From Micromonospora echinofusca (GTDB lineage: Bacteria > Actinomycetota > Actinomycetes > Mycobacteriales > Micromonosporaceae): 64,000 nucleotides of DNA. The notes under the pieces are model-generated. The model was not told where the DNA came from, made no database searches, and saw only the letters and a program-made list of their open reading frames with translations. The first letter of the stretch is position 1; each line of letters opens with the position of its first letter. A program made the translations under genes and the position numbers. The DNA is taken from NCBI RefSeq assembly GCF_900091445.1, contig NZ_LT607733.1:5049001-5113000 (forward strand), given 5' to 3'. Shown here one piece after another: positions 1 through 19,916 of this stretch.

Positions 1-9708
<9,708 letters not shown>

Positions 9709-9712
9709 GTGG

Positions 9713-12700
9713 TCAGCTCCCCGCTTCCGTCGTCGCGTCACCGAGGTCGGCGAGCGCCATGCTGATCAGTGCGTCGGCGTCCATGTCGTCGATGGACCCG
9801 GTCGGTGCGGCGTCGGGCTCGCCGGTGGCGACCCGTACGCCGCCCAGTTCGAGCAGGCTGTCCATCAGGCCGGCGTCGCGCAGCCGGCTGATCGGGATGG
9901 CGAGCAGGATGCGGCGGACCTCGTCCTCCGGCAGCCCGCCGTCAGTGCCGGTGTCCGGCACGAGCCGCTCGTGCAGCAGGTCGGCTACCGCGCGGGTGTT
10001 CGGGCGGTCGAAGGTGAGCGTGGCGGGCAGCCGCAGGCCGGTCGCGGCGTTGAGCTGGTTGCGCAGTTCCAGCGCGGCGAGGGAGTCGAAGCCCAGTTCG
10101 GTGAAGGCGCGGGCGGGATCGACGGCGTCGGGGTCCCGGTGCCCGAGCACCCCCGCGACCTTCGTTCGGACCAGGTCCAGCAGCAGGTCCGCGCGCTCCG
10201 GGGCGGGCAGGCCGAGCAGCCGGGTGGCGAGGCCGTTGCCGGCGGACGCCGCCCGCCGCGTCCTGGCCCGGACCAGGCCGCGGTAGATGGGGCCGTCGAC
10301 CACGCCGAGGTCGAGCCCGACGGGTACGAGCACCGGCGCGGCGCAGGTGCTCGCGGCGTCGAAGAGGCGCAGGCCCTCGTCCACCGACAGCGCCCGTACG
10401 CCCGCCTGGGCCAGCCGCTGCCGTTCCGCGGCGCCCAGCTCTCCCGCCATGCCCCCGTCCCACATGCCCCACGCCAGGGACTGCCCGGGCAGGCCGGCCG
10501 CCCGGCGGCGCACCGCCAGCGCGTCCAGGAAGGCGTTGGCCGCGGAGTACGCCGACTGGCCGGCGTTGCCGAACACGCCCGCCGCCGACGAGAACGTCAC
10601 GAACGCCGACAGGCCCGCCGTGGCCGTCGCCTCGTGCAGGTGCCAGGCCGCGTCGACCTTCGGCGCGAGCACCCGGTCCAGCCGCTGGGTCGTCAACGAC
10701 GTCAGCAGACCGTCGTCCACCACACCGGCGACGTGCACCACCGCCGACAGACCCGCGCCGGCGACCAGCGCCGTCACCGCGTCCCGGTCGGCCACGTCGC
10801 ACGCCGCCCACCGCACGGCGGCGCCCGACGCCGTCAGCTCCGCCGCCAGCTCCGCCGCGCCCGGCGCCGCCGCGCCCCGGCGCGACACCAGCAGCAGGTC
10901 ACGCACCCCGTGGGCCGCGACGAGGTGCCGGGCCAGGACCGCACCCAGCGCGCCGGACGCGCCCGACACCAGCACGGTGCCGGAGCCGAAGTCCGCCGGC
11001 ACCGGGTCGGCGGTGGCCGCCCGGGCCAGTCGGGCGGCGTGCGTGACGCCGTCGCGGACCACGAGCTGCGGTTCGTCGTCGGCCAGCACGACGTCGCCGT
11101 CAACGAGGACGACGCGGTCGGGGTGCTCGGCCTGGACCGAGCGGACGAAGCCCCACACGGCGGCGCCGACGAGGTCCGTGACGTCCTCGCCGGGCAGGGC
11201 GACCGCACCCCGGGTACGCACGACGAGCCGGGAGCCGGCGGGGTCGGCCAGGAACGACCTGATCTCGTCGAGTACGCGGTGCAGGGCGGTGCGTACGGCG
11301 GCCGGGGTGTCCGTCGCGGTGGGACCGGGCGGGAACGTGGTGGTGTCGAGCACCGTCACGTCCCCGGCCGGCCCGCCGGTGGCCGGCACCGGCACCCAGG
11401 TCAGCTCGTACAGCGAGTCGTGGTGGGTCGGCCGCACGTCGAGCCCGGCGACCGGCCGGGTCTCCAGCCTGCCCACGGACACCACGGGCGCGCCCGTGGC
11501 GTCGGTCGCGGTGAGCGCCCAGCCGGAGTCGACGGGGACGATCCGGACCCGCAGGGCGGTGGCGTTCGTGGCGTGCAGCACCACCTGCTGCCACGAGAAC
11601 GGGAGCAGGGTGTCGCCGGTGCCGTCCGGGTCGGCCAGCAGCGGGGCGTGCAGCGCCGCGTCCAGCAGGGCGGGGTGCAGCGCGAACCGCTCCTCGGCCT
11701 CGGAAAGGGTGACCTCGGCGAACAGTTCGTCGCCGCGTCGCCACACGGCCGTGACGCCCCGGAACACGCGCCCGTACCCGTAGCCCCGGTCCGCGAGCCG
11801 GTCGTACGCGTCGGTCAGGTCGACGGGCCGGGCGTCGACGGGTGGCCACTCGGCCACGGTGTCCGGCGTGGCGACCGCGTCGGCGGTGACGAGCCCGGTG
11901 GCGTGCGGCGTCCAGCTCTCGGTGCGCTCGCCGCGGGAGTGGATCTCGACCTTGCGGCGCCCCTCCTCGTCCGGCTCGCCGACCCGCAGCCGCAGTTGCA
12001 CCGCGCCGTCCTCGGGCAGGACCAGCGGGGCGACCATGGTCAGCTCGTCCACCACCGGGCAGCCGACCGCGTCGGCGGCGTGTACGGCGAGTTCGACGAG
12101 CGCCGCTCCGGGAACGAGCACCCGGCCCGCGACGACGTGGTCCGCGAGCCACGGGTGCGTGCCGGTGGACAGCCGGCCGGTGTAGACGACGCCGTCGAAG
12201 TCGGGCAGCGCGACGGCCGCTCCGAGCAGGGGATGGTCGGTGTCGGCGAGGCCGAGCCGGCTGGCCGCCCCCGTCGCGGTCGCGTTCTCCGCCCAGTACC
12301 GCTGGCGCTGGAAGGGGTAGGTGGGCAGGTCGGTGGTGTGGGCACCGGCGAACCAGGTGGGCCAGTCGACGGGGAAGCCGAGGTTGTGCAGGTCGGCGAC
12401 GGCCCTGGTGAGGGTCGCGGTCTCGGGCTGGTTGCGGTGGGTGGTGGCGATGGTGGTGGTGTCGCCGGTGGCGGCGGCGGTGGCGAGGACGGTGTCGGGG
12501 CCGACTTCGAGGTAGGTGTCGACGTGGTGGTCGGTGGTGAGAGCTTCGACGGTTTCGTGGAAGCGGACGGTGTGGCGTAGTTGGGTGACCCAGTAGTCGG
12601 GGGTGGAGCGCAGTGGTCGGCCGTCGACGGTGGAGATGACGGGGATGGTGGGTTCGTGGTGGGTGATGGATTCGGCGACGGCGCGGTAGTCGTCGAGGAC

Positions 12701-14908
12701 GGGGTCCATCAGGTGGGAGTGGAAGGCGTGGGAGACGGTGAGGCGTTTCGTCCGGTGGCCCTGGGCGGCGAGTGCTTCGGCGGCGGTGAGGGTGGCGGTT
12801 TCGTCGCCGGAGAGGACGAGGTCGGTGCCGGTGTTGACGGCGGCGATGCCGACGGTGTCGGTGAGGTGGGGGGTGACCTGTTCCTCGGTGGCTTGCACGG
12901 CGATCATGGCGCCGCCGGTGGGTAGGGCTTGCATGAGGCGGGCGCGGGCGGTGACGAGCTTCGCGGCGTCGGTGAGATCGAAGATGCCGGCGAGGTGGGC
13001 GGCGGTGAGTTCGCCGATGGAGTGTCCGGCGAGGGCGTGGGGGTGGATGCCCCAGGATTCGAGGAGTCGGTGCAGGGCGACCTCGAAGGCGAACAGGGCG
13101 GGTTGGGTGTAGCCGGTCTGGTGCAGCTCGTCGGTGTCGATGACCTTGCGCAGTGGTTGGTCGAGGTGCGCGTCGAGGGCGGTGCAGACCTCGTCGAACG
13201 CGGCGGCGAAGACGGGGTACGCGGCGGCGAGTTCGGCGCCCATGCCGAGTCGTTGTGCGCCCTGCCCGGTGAACAGGAACGCCAACCTGCCGGGGGCCGC
13301 CACGGTCGGCTGCACGCCCGCCCGCAGGGCGCGGACCAGCTCCTCGGTGTCGCGGCCCACCACGGCGGCACGGTGCTCGAACGCGGTCCGCCCGACCGCG
13401 AGCGTGAAGCCGACGGCCAGCGTGAACCCGACGTCGTCGGGGTCCCGGCCGGCCACCGCGTCGGCCAGGCGCGTGGCCTGGGCCCGTACGGCCTCCGGCG
13501 TCCGTCCGGAGAGGACCCACGGGATCGCCGGCGGTCGGACGGCGTACGCCGGCTCGGGCGAGCCGTCCGGCTCGGGCTCCTCGATCACCACGTGCGCGTT
13601 GGTGCCGCTGATACCGAACGACGACACGGCGGCCCGACGCGGCCGGTCGCCGGCGGGCCACGCCACCGGCTCGGTCAGCAGCGACACCGCCCCCGCCGAC
13701 CAGTTCACCCGCGGCGACGGCTCGTCCACGTGCAGCGTGCGCGGCAGCAACCCGTTCCGCAGCGCGCCCACCATCTTGATCACGCCGGCGACGCCCGCCG
13801 CGGCCTGGGTGTGGCCGATGTTCGACTTGACGGAGCCGAGCCACAACGGCCGTTCCCGGCCCTGCCCGTACGTGGCCAGGACCGCCTGGGCCTCGATCGG
13901 GTCGCCCAGCGTCGTGCCCGTGCCGTGCGCCTCGACCACGTCGACCTGGCTCGCCGACAGCCGCGCGTTGGCCAGCGCGGCCCGGATCACCCGCTGCTGC
14001 GACGGCCCGTTAGGCGCGGTCAGCCCGTTCGACGCGCCGTCCTGATTGACCGCCGTGCCCCGCACCACCGCCAGCACCCGGCGGCCGTTGCGCAGCGCGT
14101 CCGACAGCCGCTCCACCACCAGCATGCCGACGCCCTCGGACCAGCCGGTGCCGTCGGCGGCGGCGGCGAAGGACTTGCACCGGCCGTCCGGCGACAGACC
14201 ACGCTGCCGGGAGAACTCCACGAACGTCTCGGGGGTCGCCATGACCGTCACGCCGCCGGCCAGCGCCAGCGAGCACTCGCCGCCGCGCAGCGCCTGGGCG
14301 GCGAGGTGCAGGGCGACCAGCGACGACGAGCAGGCCGTGTCGAGCGTGACCGCCGGGCCCTCCAGGCCCAGGGCGTACGCGACCCGGCCCGAGGCGATCG
14401 CGCCGGTGGAGCTGTTGCCCGCGTAGTCGTGGTACATCATCCCGGCGAACACGCCGGTGTCGCTGCCGCGCAGGGACGCCGGATCGAGGCCCGTCCGTTC
14501 CAGCGCCTCCCACGACGTCTCCAGCAGCAGCCGCTGCTGGGGGTCCATGGTCAGCGCCTCACGCGGGCTGATCTCGAAGAACTCCGCGTCGAACTCCGCC
14601 GCGTCGTACAGGAAGCCGCCCTCGCGGGTGTACGACTTGCCCGGCGCGCCCGGCGTCGGGTCGTACAGGTCCGCCACGTTCCAGCCCCGGTCGGTGGGGA
14701 AGCCGCCGACCCCGTCCCGTCCGGCGGCGACCAGCTCCCACAGGTCCTCCGGCGTGCGCACGCCGCCGGGGAACCGGCACGCCATGCCGACGATGGCGAT
14801 GGGCTCGTGCGCCGCCTCCTCCGCGTCGCGCAGCTTCCGCCGCGTCTCGCGCAGCTCCGCTGTCGTCCGCTTGAGGTAGTCGAGCAGCTTTTCCTCGTTG
14901 TCGGGCAT
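9713..14908 (-). CDS. Type I PKS, single extension module KS-AT-DH-KR-ACP
   Basis: About 1,731 residues. The N-terminal helix ([12 protein letters not shown]) and an acidic C-terminal tail after the ACP look like docking segments, so this protein should pass its chain to the two-module PKS downstream. KS active Cys about 190 with EAHGTG near 325; AT with GHSIGE near 626 and HAFHS near 725 (malonyl-CoA type); DH with canonical [10 protein letters not shown] near 921; KR Rossmann motif near 1310 and a VDD loop (B-type); ACP GFDSL near 1604. I prefer the ATG at 14908, 8 bp from a GGAG, over the in-frame GTG at 14917 because that GGAG overlaps the GTG. The KS has its Cys and no loading module is present, so the starter must come from another carrier. 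The AT-coding stretch (about 12330-13270) uses GAA/CAA/CTC codons unlike the rest of the gene. Confidence 0.95.
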   Translation of the reverse strand: MPDNEEKLLDYLKRTTAELRETRRKLRDAEEAAHEPIAIVGMACRFPGGVRTPEDLWELVAAGRDGVGGFPTDRGWNVADLYDPTPGAPGKSYTREGGFLYDAAEFDAEFFEISPREALTMDPQQRLLLETSWEALERTGLDPASLRGSDTGVFAGMMYHDYAGNSSTGAIASGRVAYALGLEGPAVTLDTACSSSLVALHLAAQALRGGECSLALAGGVTVMATPETFVEFSRQRGLSPDGRCKSFAAAADGTGWSEGVGMLVVERLSDALRNGRRVLAVVRGTAVNQDGASNGLTAPNGPSQQRVIRAALANARLSASQVDVVEAHGTGTTLGDPIEAQAVLATYGQGRERPLWLGSVKSNIGHTQAAAGVAGVIKMVGALRNGLLPRTLHVDEPSPRVNWSAGAVSLLTEPVAWPAGDRPRRAAVSSFGISGTNAHVVIEEPEPDGSPEPAYAVRPPAIPWVLSGRTPEAVRAQATRLADAVAGRDPDDVGFTLAVGFTLAVGRTAFEHRAAVVGRDTEELVRALRAGVQPTVAAPGRLAFLFTGQGAQRLGMGAELAAAYPVFAAAFDEVCTALDAHLDQPLRKVIDTDELHQTGYTQPALFAFEVALHRLLESWGIHPHALAGHSIGELTAAHLAGIFDLTDAAKLVTARARLMQALPTGGAMIAVQATEEQVTPHLTDTVGIAAVNTGTDLVLSGDETATLTAAEALAAQGHRTKRLTVSHAFHSHLMDPVLDDYRAVAESITHHEPTIPVISTVDGRPLRSTPDYWVTQLRHTVRFHETVEALTTDHHVDTYLEVGPDTVLATAAATGDTTTIATTHRNQPETATLTRAVADLHNLGFPVDWPTWFAGAHTTDLPTYPFQRQRYWAENATATGAASRLGLADTDHPLLGAAVALPDFDGVVYTGRLSTGTHPWLADHVVAGRVLVPGAALVELAVHAADAVGCPVVDELTMVAPLVLPEDGAVQLRLRVGEPDEEGRRKVEIHSRGERTESWTPHATGLVTADAVATPDTVAEWPPVDARPVDLTDAYDRLADRGYGYGRVFRGVTAVWRRGDELFAEVTLSEAEERFALHPALLDAALHAPLLADPDGTGDTLLPFSWQQVVLHATNATALRVRIVPVDSGWALTATDATGAPVVSVGRLETRPVAGLDVRPTHHDSLYELTWVPVPATGGPAGDVTVLDTTTFPPGPTATDTPAAVRTALHRVLDEIRSFLADPAGSRLVVRTRGAVALPGEDVTDLVGAAVWGFVRSVQAEHPDRVVLVDGDVVLADDEPQLVVRDGVTHAARLARAATADPVPADFGSGTVLVSGASGALGAVLARHLVAAHGVRDLLLVSRRGAAAPGAAELAAELTASGAAVRWAACDVADRDAVTALVAGAGLSAVVHVAGVVDDGLLTSLTTQRLDRVLAPKVDAAWHLHEATATAGLSAFVTFSSAAGVFGNAGQSAYSAANAFLDALAVRRRAAGLPGQSLAWGMWDGGMAGELGAAERQRLAQAGVRALSVDEGLRLFDAASTCAAPVLVPVGLDLGVVDGPIYRGLVRARTRRAASAGNGLATRLLGLPAPERADLLLDLVRTKVAGVLGHRDPDAVDPARAFTELGFDSLAALELRNQLNAATGLRLPATLTFDRPNTRAVADLLHERLVPDTGTDGGLPEDEVRRILLAIPISRLRDAGLMDSLLELGGVRVATGEPDAAPTGSIDDMDADALISMALADLGDATTEAGS

Positions 14909-14950
14909 CGACGTCACTCCAGGGGCGGACCGGTGGGGGGGATCGGGGTG

Positions 14951-16360
14951 CTAGAGCGGGATGTTCCCGTGCGTGCCGCGCCGGCGGACGGGGCCGGCGG
15001 CGTCGGCGAAGACGGAGACCAGGCGGGCCCGGGTGTCCTCGGGGCGGACGACCTCGTCGACCACGCCGAGGTCCAGCGCGCGGCCGAGGCCGCCAGCGAC
15101 CTGCCGGTGCTCCTCGACGAGTCGCGCGACGAGTTCGCCGCGCCCGGTCTCTCCGGCGGCGGCGATCGTCCTGCGGTGGATGATGCCGACGGCCGCCTCG
15201 GCGCCCATCACCGCGACCTCGGCGTCCGGCCAGGCCAGCACCGACGTCGCACCCAGCGCGCGCGAGTTCATGGCGATGTAGGCGCCGCCGTACGACTTGC
15301 GGGTGATCAGCGTGACGCGCGGGACGGTGGCCTCGGCGAAGGCGTACAGCAGCTTGGCGCCGCGCCGCACCACCCCGCCCCACTCCTGGGCGACGCCGGG
15401 CAGGTAGCCGGGGACGTCGACCACGACGAGCAGCGGTACGCCGAACCCGTCGCACATGCGCACGAAGCGGGACGCCTTCTCGGCCGCGACCGAGTCGAGG
15501 CAGCCCCCCTTGCGCAGCGGGTTGTTCGCGACGACGCCGATCGTGCCGCCGCCCAGCCGGCCGAGGCCGACGACCATGTTCGGCGCCCACTTCGGTTGCA
15601 GCTCCAGCAGGTCGCCGTCGTCGAGGAGCGCGGTGAGCAGCGGCCGCACGGGGTAGGCGCGCACCGGGGAGTCCGGCAGCAGCGCGCGCAGGTCTCGCGG
15701 CGCGCCGGCCCGGGCGGGGTCGAACGCCCCCGGCCGGGCGAGCAGCGCCACGAGCCGCCGCGTCTGGTGGTAGGCGTCCTCCTCCGAGTCGGCGGGCACG
15801 TGCGTCACGCCCGACTTGCGCACGTGCGCGTCCGGCCCGCCGAGCCCGGCCATGTCGATCTGTTCGCCGGTGACGCTGCGCACCACGTCCGGCCCGGTGA
15901 TGAAGATCCGGCCGGCGGGCGCCTGGACGACGATGTCGGTGAGCGCCGGTCCGTACGCGGCGCCGCCCGCGGCCGGGCCCAGCACGACCGAGAGCTGCGG
16001 GATCCGCCCGGACGCCCGGACCATCGACGCGAAGATCGCGCCGATGCCGTGCATCGACTCGACACCGCCCGCCAGCTTCGCGCCGCCGGAGTGCCACAGG
16101 CCGATCACCGGCACACCCTCGGCCAGCGCCAGCTCGATGGCGTCCCGGATGCGCAGGCACTCCGGCAGCCCCAGCGCGCCACCCTTGACCGTCGCGTCGG
16201 TGCAGAAGGCGATCACCTTCTCACCGGCGATCCGGCCACGGGCCACCGTGGCGGCGACGTCGTCCGGATCGTGCAGCAGGGTCAGGGATTCGTCGTCCAG
16301 CAGCCGGGGCAGCCGGTGCAGCGGGTCGCGGGTGTCCCGCTCGCTGATCACCGCGGTCAT
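14951..16360 (-). CDS. Acyl-CoA carboxylase beta (carboxyltransferase) subunit
   Basis: 469 residues, slightly shorter than the usual 510-550 for PccB/AccD5-type subunits. It transfers carboxybiotin CO2 to an acyl-CoA, giving malonyl- or methylmalonyl-CoA, and so probably feeds the adjacent PKS. Both crotonase-like halves are visible: the N half has GLWHSGGAKLAGG and GPAAGGAAYGPA, and the C half has RKSYGGAYIAMNS and WPDAEVAVMG. In Streptomyces coelicolor PccB an Asp after GGAY favours propionyl-CoA, whereas AccB has Ile there. Here the residue is Ile, suggesting acetyl-CoA or relaxed specificity. The gene ends 42 bp before the PKS start and begins 5 bp after the ligase stop. No biotin-carrying alpha subunit is in the window, so it would have to borrow one from elsewhere. 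Confidence 0.9.
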   Translation of the reverse strand: MTAVISERDTRDPLHRLPRLLDDESLTLLHDPDDVAATVARGRIAGEKVIAFCTDATVKGGALGLPECLRIRDAIELALAEGVPVIGLWHSGGAKLAGGVESMHGIGAIFASMVRASGRIPQLSVVLGPAAGGAAYGPALTDIVVQAPAGRIFITGPDVVRSVTGEQIDMAGLGGPDAHVRKSGVTHVPADSEEDAYHQTRRLVALLARPGAFDPARAGAPRDLRALLPDSPVRAYPVRPLLTALLDDGDLLELQPKWAPNMVVGLGRLGGGTIGVVANNPLRKGGCLDSVAAEKASRFVRMCDGFGVPLLVVVDVPGYLPGVAQEWGGVVRRGAKLLYAFAEATVPRVTLITRKSYGGAYIAMNSRALGATSVLAWPDAEVAVMGAEAAVGIIHRRTIAAAGETGRGELVARLVEEHRQVAGGLGRALDLGVVDEVVRPEDTRARLVSVFADAAGPVRRRGTHGNIPL

Positions 16361-16365
16361 CGCGA

Positions 16366-17934
16366 TCAGCTCACCCTGCGCTCGTGACCCTGCCAGAACC
16401 GCTCCCGCAGCTCGCGGCGCAGGATCTTCCCGCTGGGGTTGCGCGGCACCCGGTCGATGAACTCGTAGTGCAGCGGCTGCTTGAAGCCGGCCAACTGCCC
16501 ACGCAGGTGCAACGCCAGGTCGCGCTCGGTGAGCTGCTGGCCCTCCACCGGCACCACGAACGCGTAGACGGCCTCGCCCCAGCGCTCGTCCGGCACCCCC
16601 ACGACCGCCGACTCGGCGACCAGCGGGTGCCGGCCGATCACGTTCTCGACCTCCGCCGGGTAGACGTTCTCCCCCGCCACGATGATCATGTCCTTGATCC
16701 GGTCGCGGATGAACAGGTAGCCGTCCTCGTCGAGCACGCCCGCGTCACCGGTCACGATCCAGCCGTCGACCAGCGTCTTCGCCGTGGCCTCCGGCATGTT
16801 CCAGTACTCCACCATCGCCGCCGGCGTACGCAGCCAGACCTCGCCCACCTCGCCGGGTGGCAGCGGGTTGCCCTTGTCGTCGGCGACCTTGACCTCGAAG
16901 CCCGGGTAGGCGCGCCCCGCCGCCTGCATCTTGCCGCTGTCGGGCGTGTGGTCGGCCGGGGGCAGGCAGATGGCGGTGTTGCCGGTCTCGGTGAGCCCGT
17001 AGATCTGGGCGAACTCACAGCCGAAGCCCTCGATGCAGCGGGCGAGGAGCGCGGCCGAGATGGGCGCGCCGCCGTAGACCACCTTGCGGAGCGAGGCGAA
17101 GTGTTCCTTGGTGACGCCGGGCTCCACCAGCAGCAGCCGCAGCATCGCGGGCACCAGGATGGCGGTGCGGACGCGGAGCGTCCTGATCAGCTCGACCACG
17201 CCCGCCGTGGTGAACTCGCGCAGCACCACGTTCGTGACGCCCGAGACGAAGCCCTGGGTCGCCCACCACAGGCCGCCGATGTGGAAACCGGCCATGCCGA
17301 CGAGGTTGACCTCGCCCTCGCGCCAGTCGAGCCAGTCCAGGTCGGCCGAGGCGAGCGCGTCGCGTACCGCGAAGAAGCTGCGGTGCGCGAGGACGACGCC
17401 CTTCGGCAGGCCCGTCGTTCCGCTGGTGTACATCTGCACCAGCGGCGTGTCCGGCGTCACCCTGGTCAGGACGTTCGCGTCGGGCTGGGCCGACACCCAG
17501 GCCGCGAAGCCGGCCCGGGCCACGCCGTCGGAGTCCAGCGCGACCACCTGCTTGAGCATCGGCAGTTCCGGCGCCAGCTTGTCGGCGACGGCGGCCGAGC
17601 CGGAGTCGACGAACAGCAGCGCGGCACCGGAGTCGCGCAGGATGTGCTCGACCTCGGCGGCGGCCAACCGCCAGTTGATCGGCACGAGCACCACGCCGGT
17701 CTTCGCCGCGCCGAAGAGCAGGTCGTAGAAGTGCTCGGTCTCCCTGCCCAGGTAGGCGATGCGGTCGCCGGGGCCGAGCCCCGCCGCCTGGAGGCCGCGC
17801 GCCACCTGGTTGCTGACGCGGTGCAGGGTGGCGTAGTCGACGCGCCGGCCCTCACAGATCGTGGCGACGACGTCCGGCTGCTGAACGGCGTGCCTGCGTA
17901 CCACGTCGACGAGCGTGCGCAACTGAACAGTCAC
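16366..17934 (-). CDS. Fatty acyl-AMP/acyl-CoA (or acyl-ACP) ligase, ScoC/FadD-like
   Basis: 522 residues of the ANL adenylation superfamily. P-loop YTSGTTGLPKG near residue 170, YGLTETG near 315, hinge TGDAGVLDEDGY and RIKDMIIVAGENV, and the catalytic C-terminal Lys in NPSGKILRR. It should activate a medium or long-chain acid as the acyl-adenylate and load CoA or a phosphopantetheinyl carrier. It sits 36 bp downstream of the FcoT gene, the arrangement seen in isonitrile lipopeptide clusters, where the ligase (ScoC/MmaC, FadD10) loads the stand-alone ACP (here at 35146-35382). Start is GTG with GAGGAG just upstream. A general degradative FadD is possible, but its position in the operon argues against that. 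Confidence 0.9.
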   Translation of the reverse strand: MTVQLRTLVDVVRRHAVQQPDVVATICEGRRVDYATLHRVSNQVARGLQAAGLGPGDRIAYLGRETEHFYDLLFGAAKTGVVLVPINWRLAAAEVEHILRDSGAALLFVDSGSAAVADKLAPELPMLKQVVALDSDGVARAGFAAWVSAQPDANVLTRVTPDTPLVQMYTSGTTGLPKGVVLAHRSFFAVRDALASADLDWLDWREGEVNLVGMAGFHIGGLWWATQGFVSGVTNVVLREFTTAGVVELIRTLRVRTAILVPAMLRLLLVEPGVTKEHFASLRKVVYGGAPISAALLARCIEGFGCEFAQIYGLTETGNTAICLPPADHTPDSGKMQAAGRAYPGFEVKVADDKGNPLPPGEVGEVWLRTPAAMVEYWNMPEATAKTLVDGWIVTGDAGVLDEDGYLFIRDRIKDMIIVAGENVYPAEVENVIGRHPLVAESAVVGVPDERWGEAVYAFVVPVEGQQLTERDLALHLRGQLAGFKQPLHYEFIDRVPRNPSGKILRRELRERFWQGHERRVS

Positions 17935-17970
17935 CGGGTCCTCCTCAGTGGGCGTACGGGTGGGGGCAGC

Positions 17971-18543
17971 TCACGCCGCGTCGGCCTGGCGACGCATGCC
18001 GGGCGGGTTGACCAGGGCCATCCGCACCTCGCCCTCGGCGAGGCCGCCGTTGTCGTCCCAGAAGCGCCAGGGCATGTCGAGGATCTGGACCGGCTTGCTG
18101 CGGTTGCGCTCGCTGAACTCCGCGAAGACCACCTCGCCGTGGAACGACGACGAGTCGATCGGCCGCCGGAACTTGCTGGAGAAGTGCGTGATGAGCATGT
18201 CCGGGAGCTGCTTGGCCCAGTAGTCGTCCATCGTCCACGCCGACAGCGCGGGGACGGCCTGCTCCTGGACGCTCTTGGCGACCAGGTAGTAGTAGAGCTG
18301 GTTGAAGCAGATGTTCACCTCGACGGAGTTGAGGTGACCGGTGTCGTCGATGTAGCACGGGTACGGGATGGCGAACTCGCCCTGCGCGCTCGCCAGCCCG
18401 TTGGCCGCGGTGAAGGTCGCGGACTTCAGGTACTGGGTCTTCGCACCGGCGTACGGACGCAGGACGTCCGCCAGCAGTACCGGGTCGTTGGCAAATGTCG
18501 CCCGCCCGATCGGCGCGCTGTTCTTGACCGGCGATGTTGTCAT
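17971..18543 (-). CDS. fcoT: FcoT/ScoD-family thioesterase (isonitrile pathway)
   Basis: 190 residues, the usual size for the family (M. tuberculosis Rv0098, about 183). Recognised from TGHLNSVEVNICFNQL, WTMDDYWAKQLPDMLI, SSKFRRP and FWDDNGG, all characteristic of FcoT. In isonitrile lipopeptide biosynthesis the homologue ScoD adds glycine to an alpha,beta-unsaturated acyl-ACP and releases the N-carboxymethyl-3-amino acid, which ScoE then oxidises to an isonitrile. That is established chemistry for the family; its use here is inferred from co-occurrence with a ScoE homologue at 35.5 kb. The start is the ATG at 18543 with AGGAGG 7 bp upstream; an in-frame upstream start at 18564 would overlap that ribosome site. 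It follows the SARP gene by 55 bp. Confidence 0.9.
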   Translation of the reverse strand: MTTSPVKNSAPIGRATFANDPVLLADVLRPYAGAKTQYLKSATFTAANGLASAQGEFAIPYPCYIDDTGHLNSVEVNICFNQLYYYLVAKSVQEQAVPALSAWTMDDYWAKQLPDMLITHFSSKFRRPIDSSSFHGEVVFAEFSERNRSKPVQILDMPWRFWDDNGGLAEGEVRMALVNPPGMRRQADAA

Positions 18544-18598
18544 CGCTATTCCTCCTTTGCGCACGAGTGCGAAATTGAACGTAATCGGCGCATGTCCA

Positions 18599-19624
18599 TC
18601 ACCCGGTAACAGTGGAAGAACTGGCCGCGCGGGCCCGGGCGACCAATCGGTCCAGCAGCATGTCGGAGGTGAGCGACAGGTCGGTGAGCAGTGGTTCGGT
18701 CGACAGCAGTGCCAGGTGCATCGCCTGGATCCGTTCCGAGGGCTCGATGCCGAGTTCGCCCAGCATCCGTCGCCGGAACCGCCGGTAGACCTCCAGCGCC
18801 GCCGGCGTACGGCCGGAGCGGTGCAGCGCGAGCATCAGCATCGCGTGCGCCGACTCGTGCAGCGGGTGCTCGACGACCAGCGACGCGAGCTCGGAGGTCG
18901 TCTCCCGGTGCCGGCCCAGGCACAGGTCGGCGTCGATCCTGGTCATGTACGCGTAGAACCGGCGCTCCTCCAGCCGCGCCGCCTGGGCGCGCAGCTGCGG
19001 GCCCCACTGGCCCTGGTGCACGACGTTGCCGCGCCACAGCGCCAGCGACCGGCGCAGGTGCGCTCCCGCCTGCTCGTAGTCTCCCGCGCGCATCGCCGCG
19101 GTGCCCGCCGTGACCAGGTCGTCGAACTCGAAGATGTCGAGCTGGTTCGGGTCCACCCGCAGCGTGTAGCCCCCGGAGCAGGTGAGCAGGACCTCCCGTG
19201 CGACGTCCTCGACGGACCCGCCGAGCACCCCCCGGAAGAGCTTGCGCACCTTGAACATGTACGTCTGGAGGGTGGCGTGCGCGGTGCGCGGCGCCCCCGA
19301 GCTCCACAGCTCCCGGACGAGCACCGACGCGCCGACCGGCTGGTTCGCGTTGAACAGCAACGCGGACAGGACCAGCCGCAGCTTCGGCGCGCTGGGCGCG
19401 ATGTCCACCCCGTCGTACCGGATGACGAGCGGACCGAGCAGCTCGAACCGCACGCCGGCGAGCGGGTTCTCCGTCGACCGACGCGCCGGCGGTGCGGCCG
19501 GTGGCGGGTCGGGGCTGCGCCCGGCCCCCGGTGCGGGGCCGGCCGCCGACTCCAGCAACGCGGCGAGGAGTGTCAGTTTCTCCTCGTGCGACATCGAGCC
19601 CAGTTCCGCAAACTTGGTAACCAT
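18599..19624 (-). CDS. SARP-family pathway activator (OmpR-type wHTH + BTAD)
   Basis: About 341 residues. A Pro/Ala-rich N-terminal segment (roughly residues 1-55) is followed by a winged-helix domain (FELLGPLVIRYDG to GGYTLRVDP) and a bacterial transcriptional activation domain ending with SGRTPAALEVYRRFR and LGIEPSERI, the SARP pattern of AfsR/DnrI/RedD. There is no NB-ARC or TPR extension, so it is a small SARP. The ATG at 19624 is chosen because GAGG lies 8 bp upstream; a GTG at 19666 in frame has no clear ribosome site. It heads the fcoT-ligase-carboxylase-PKS operon and is divergent from the YcaO gene across about 290 bp, so it could control both. Confidence 0.9.
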   Translation of the reverse strand: MVTKFAELGSMSHEEKLTLLAALLESAAGPAPGAGRSPDPPPAAPPARRSTENPLAGVRFELLGPLVIRYDGVDIAPSAPKLRLVLSALLFNANQPVGASVLVRELWSSGAPRTAHATLQTYMFKVRKLFRGVLGGSVEDVAREVLLTCSGGYTLRVDPNQLDIFEFDDLVTAGTAAMRAGDYEQAGAHLRRSLALWRGNVVHQGQWGPQLRAQAARLEERRFYAYMTRIDADLCLGRHRETTSELASLVVEHPLHESAHAMLMLALHRSGRTPAALEVYRRFRRRMLGELGIEPSERIQAMHLALLSTEPLLTDLSLTSDMLLDRLVARARAASSSTVTG

Positions 19625-19916
19625 TTCGCCGACCTCGCTATCAATCGGATCCACCGCACTTTCCACCGCCGACGAGTGGCGTCGGCGTACTGGATCCGCG
19701 ACGGGAGCGACGATTCCGACCAGGGGGAGTCAGGACAGGCTTCCACGCTATTCCCAGCGAGGGTCGAGCCGATAGTGACCGCGTCATGGACCGACGTGAC
19801 CAAACGAGGGGCCACCCTGTGACGGCGGCACTTGCCCGCAGCCCGCGCCGCCGGGAGGCTGACTGGAGGCACGCTGGAGCGCCGCTGGAGCGGTGCTGGT
19901 CGAGCAGGGGGCAGCC
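19625..19916. promoter_or_regulatory. Divergent promoter region between SARP and YcaO genes
   Basis: This 292-bp gap separates two divergently transcribed operons and must hold both promoters. It is less GC-saturated than the coding DNA. I could not fix convincing -35/-10 hexamers or SARP-type direct repeats by eye, and no small ORF with a ribosome site and Cys/Ser/Thr-rich end (a RiPP precursor) is visible. Confidence 0.5.
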
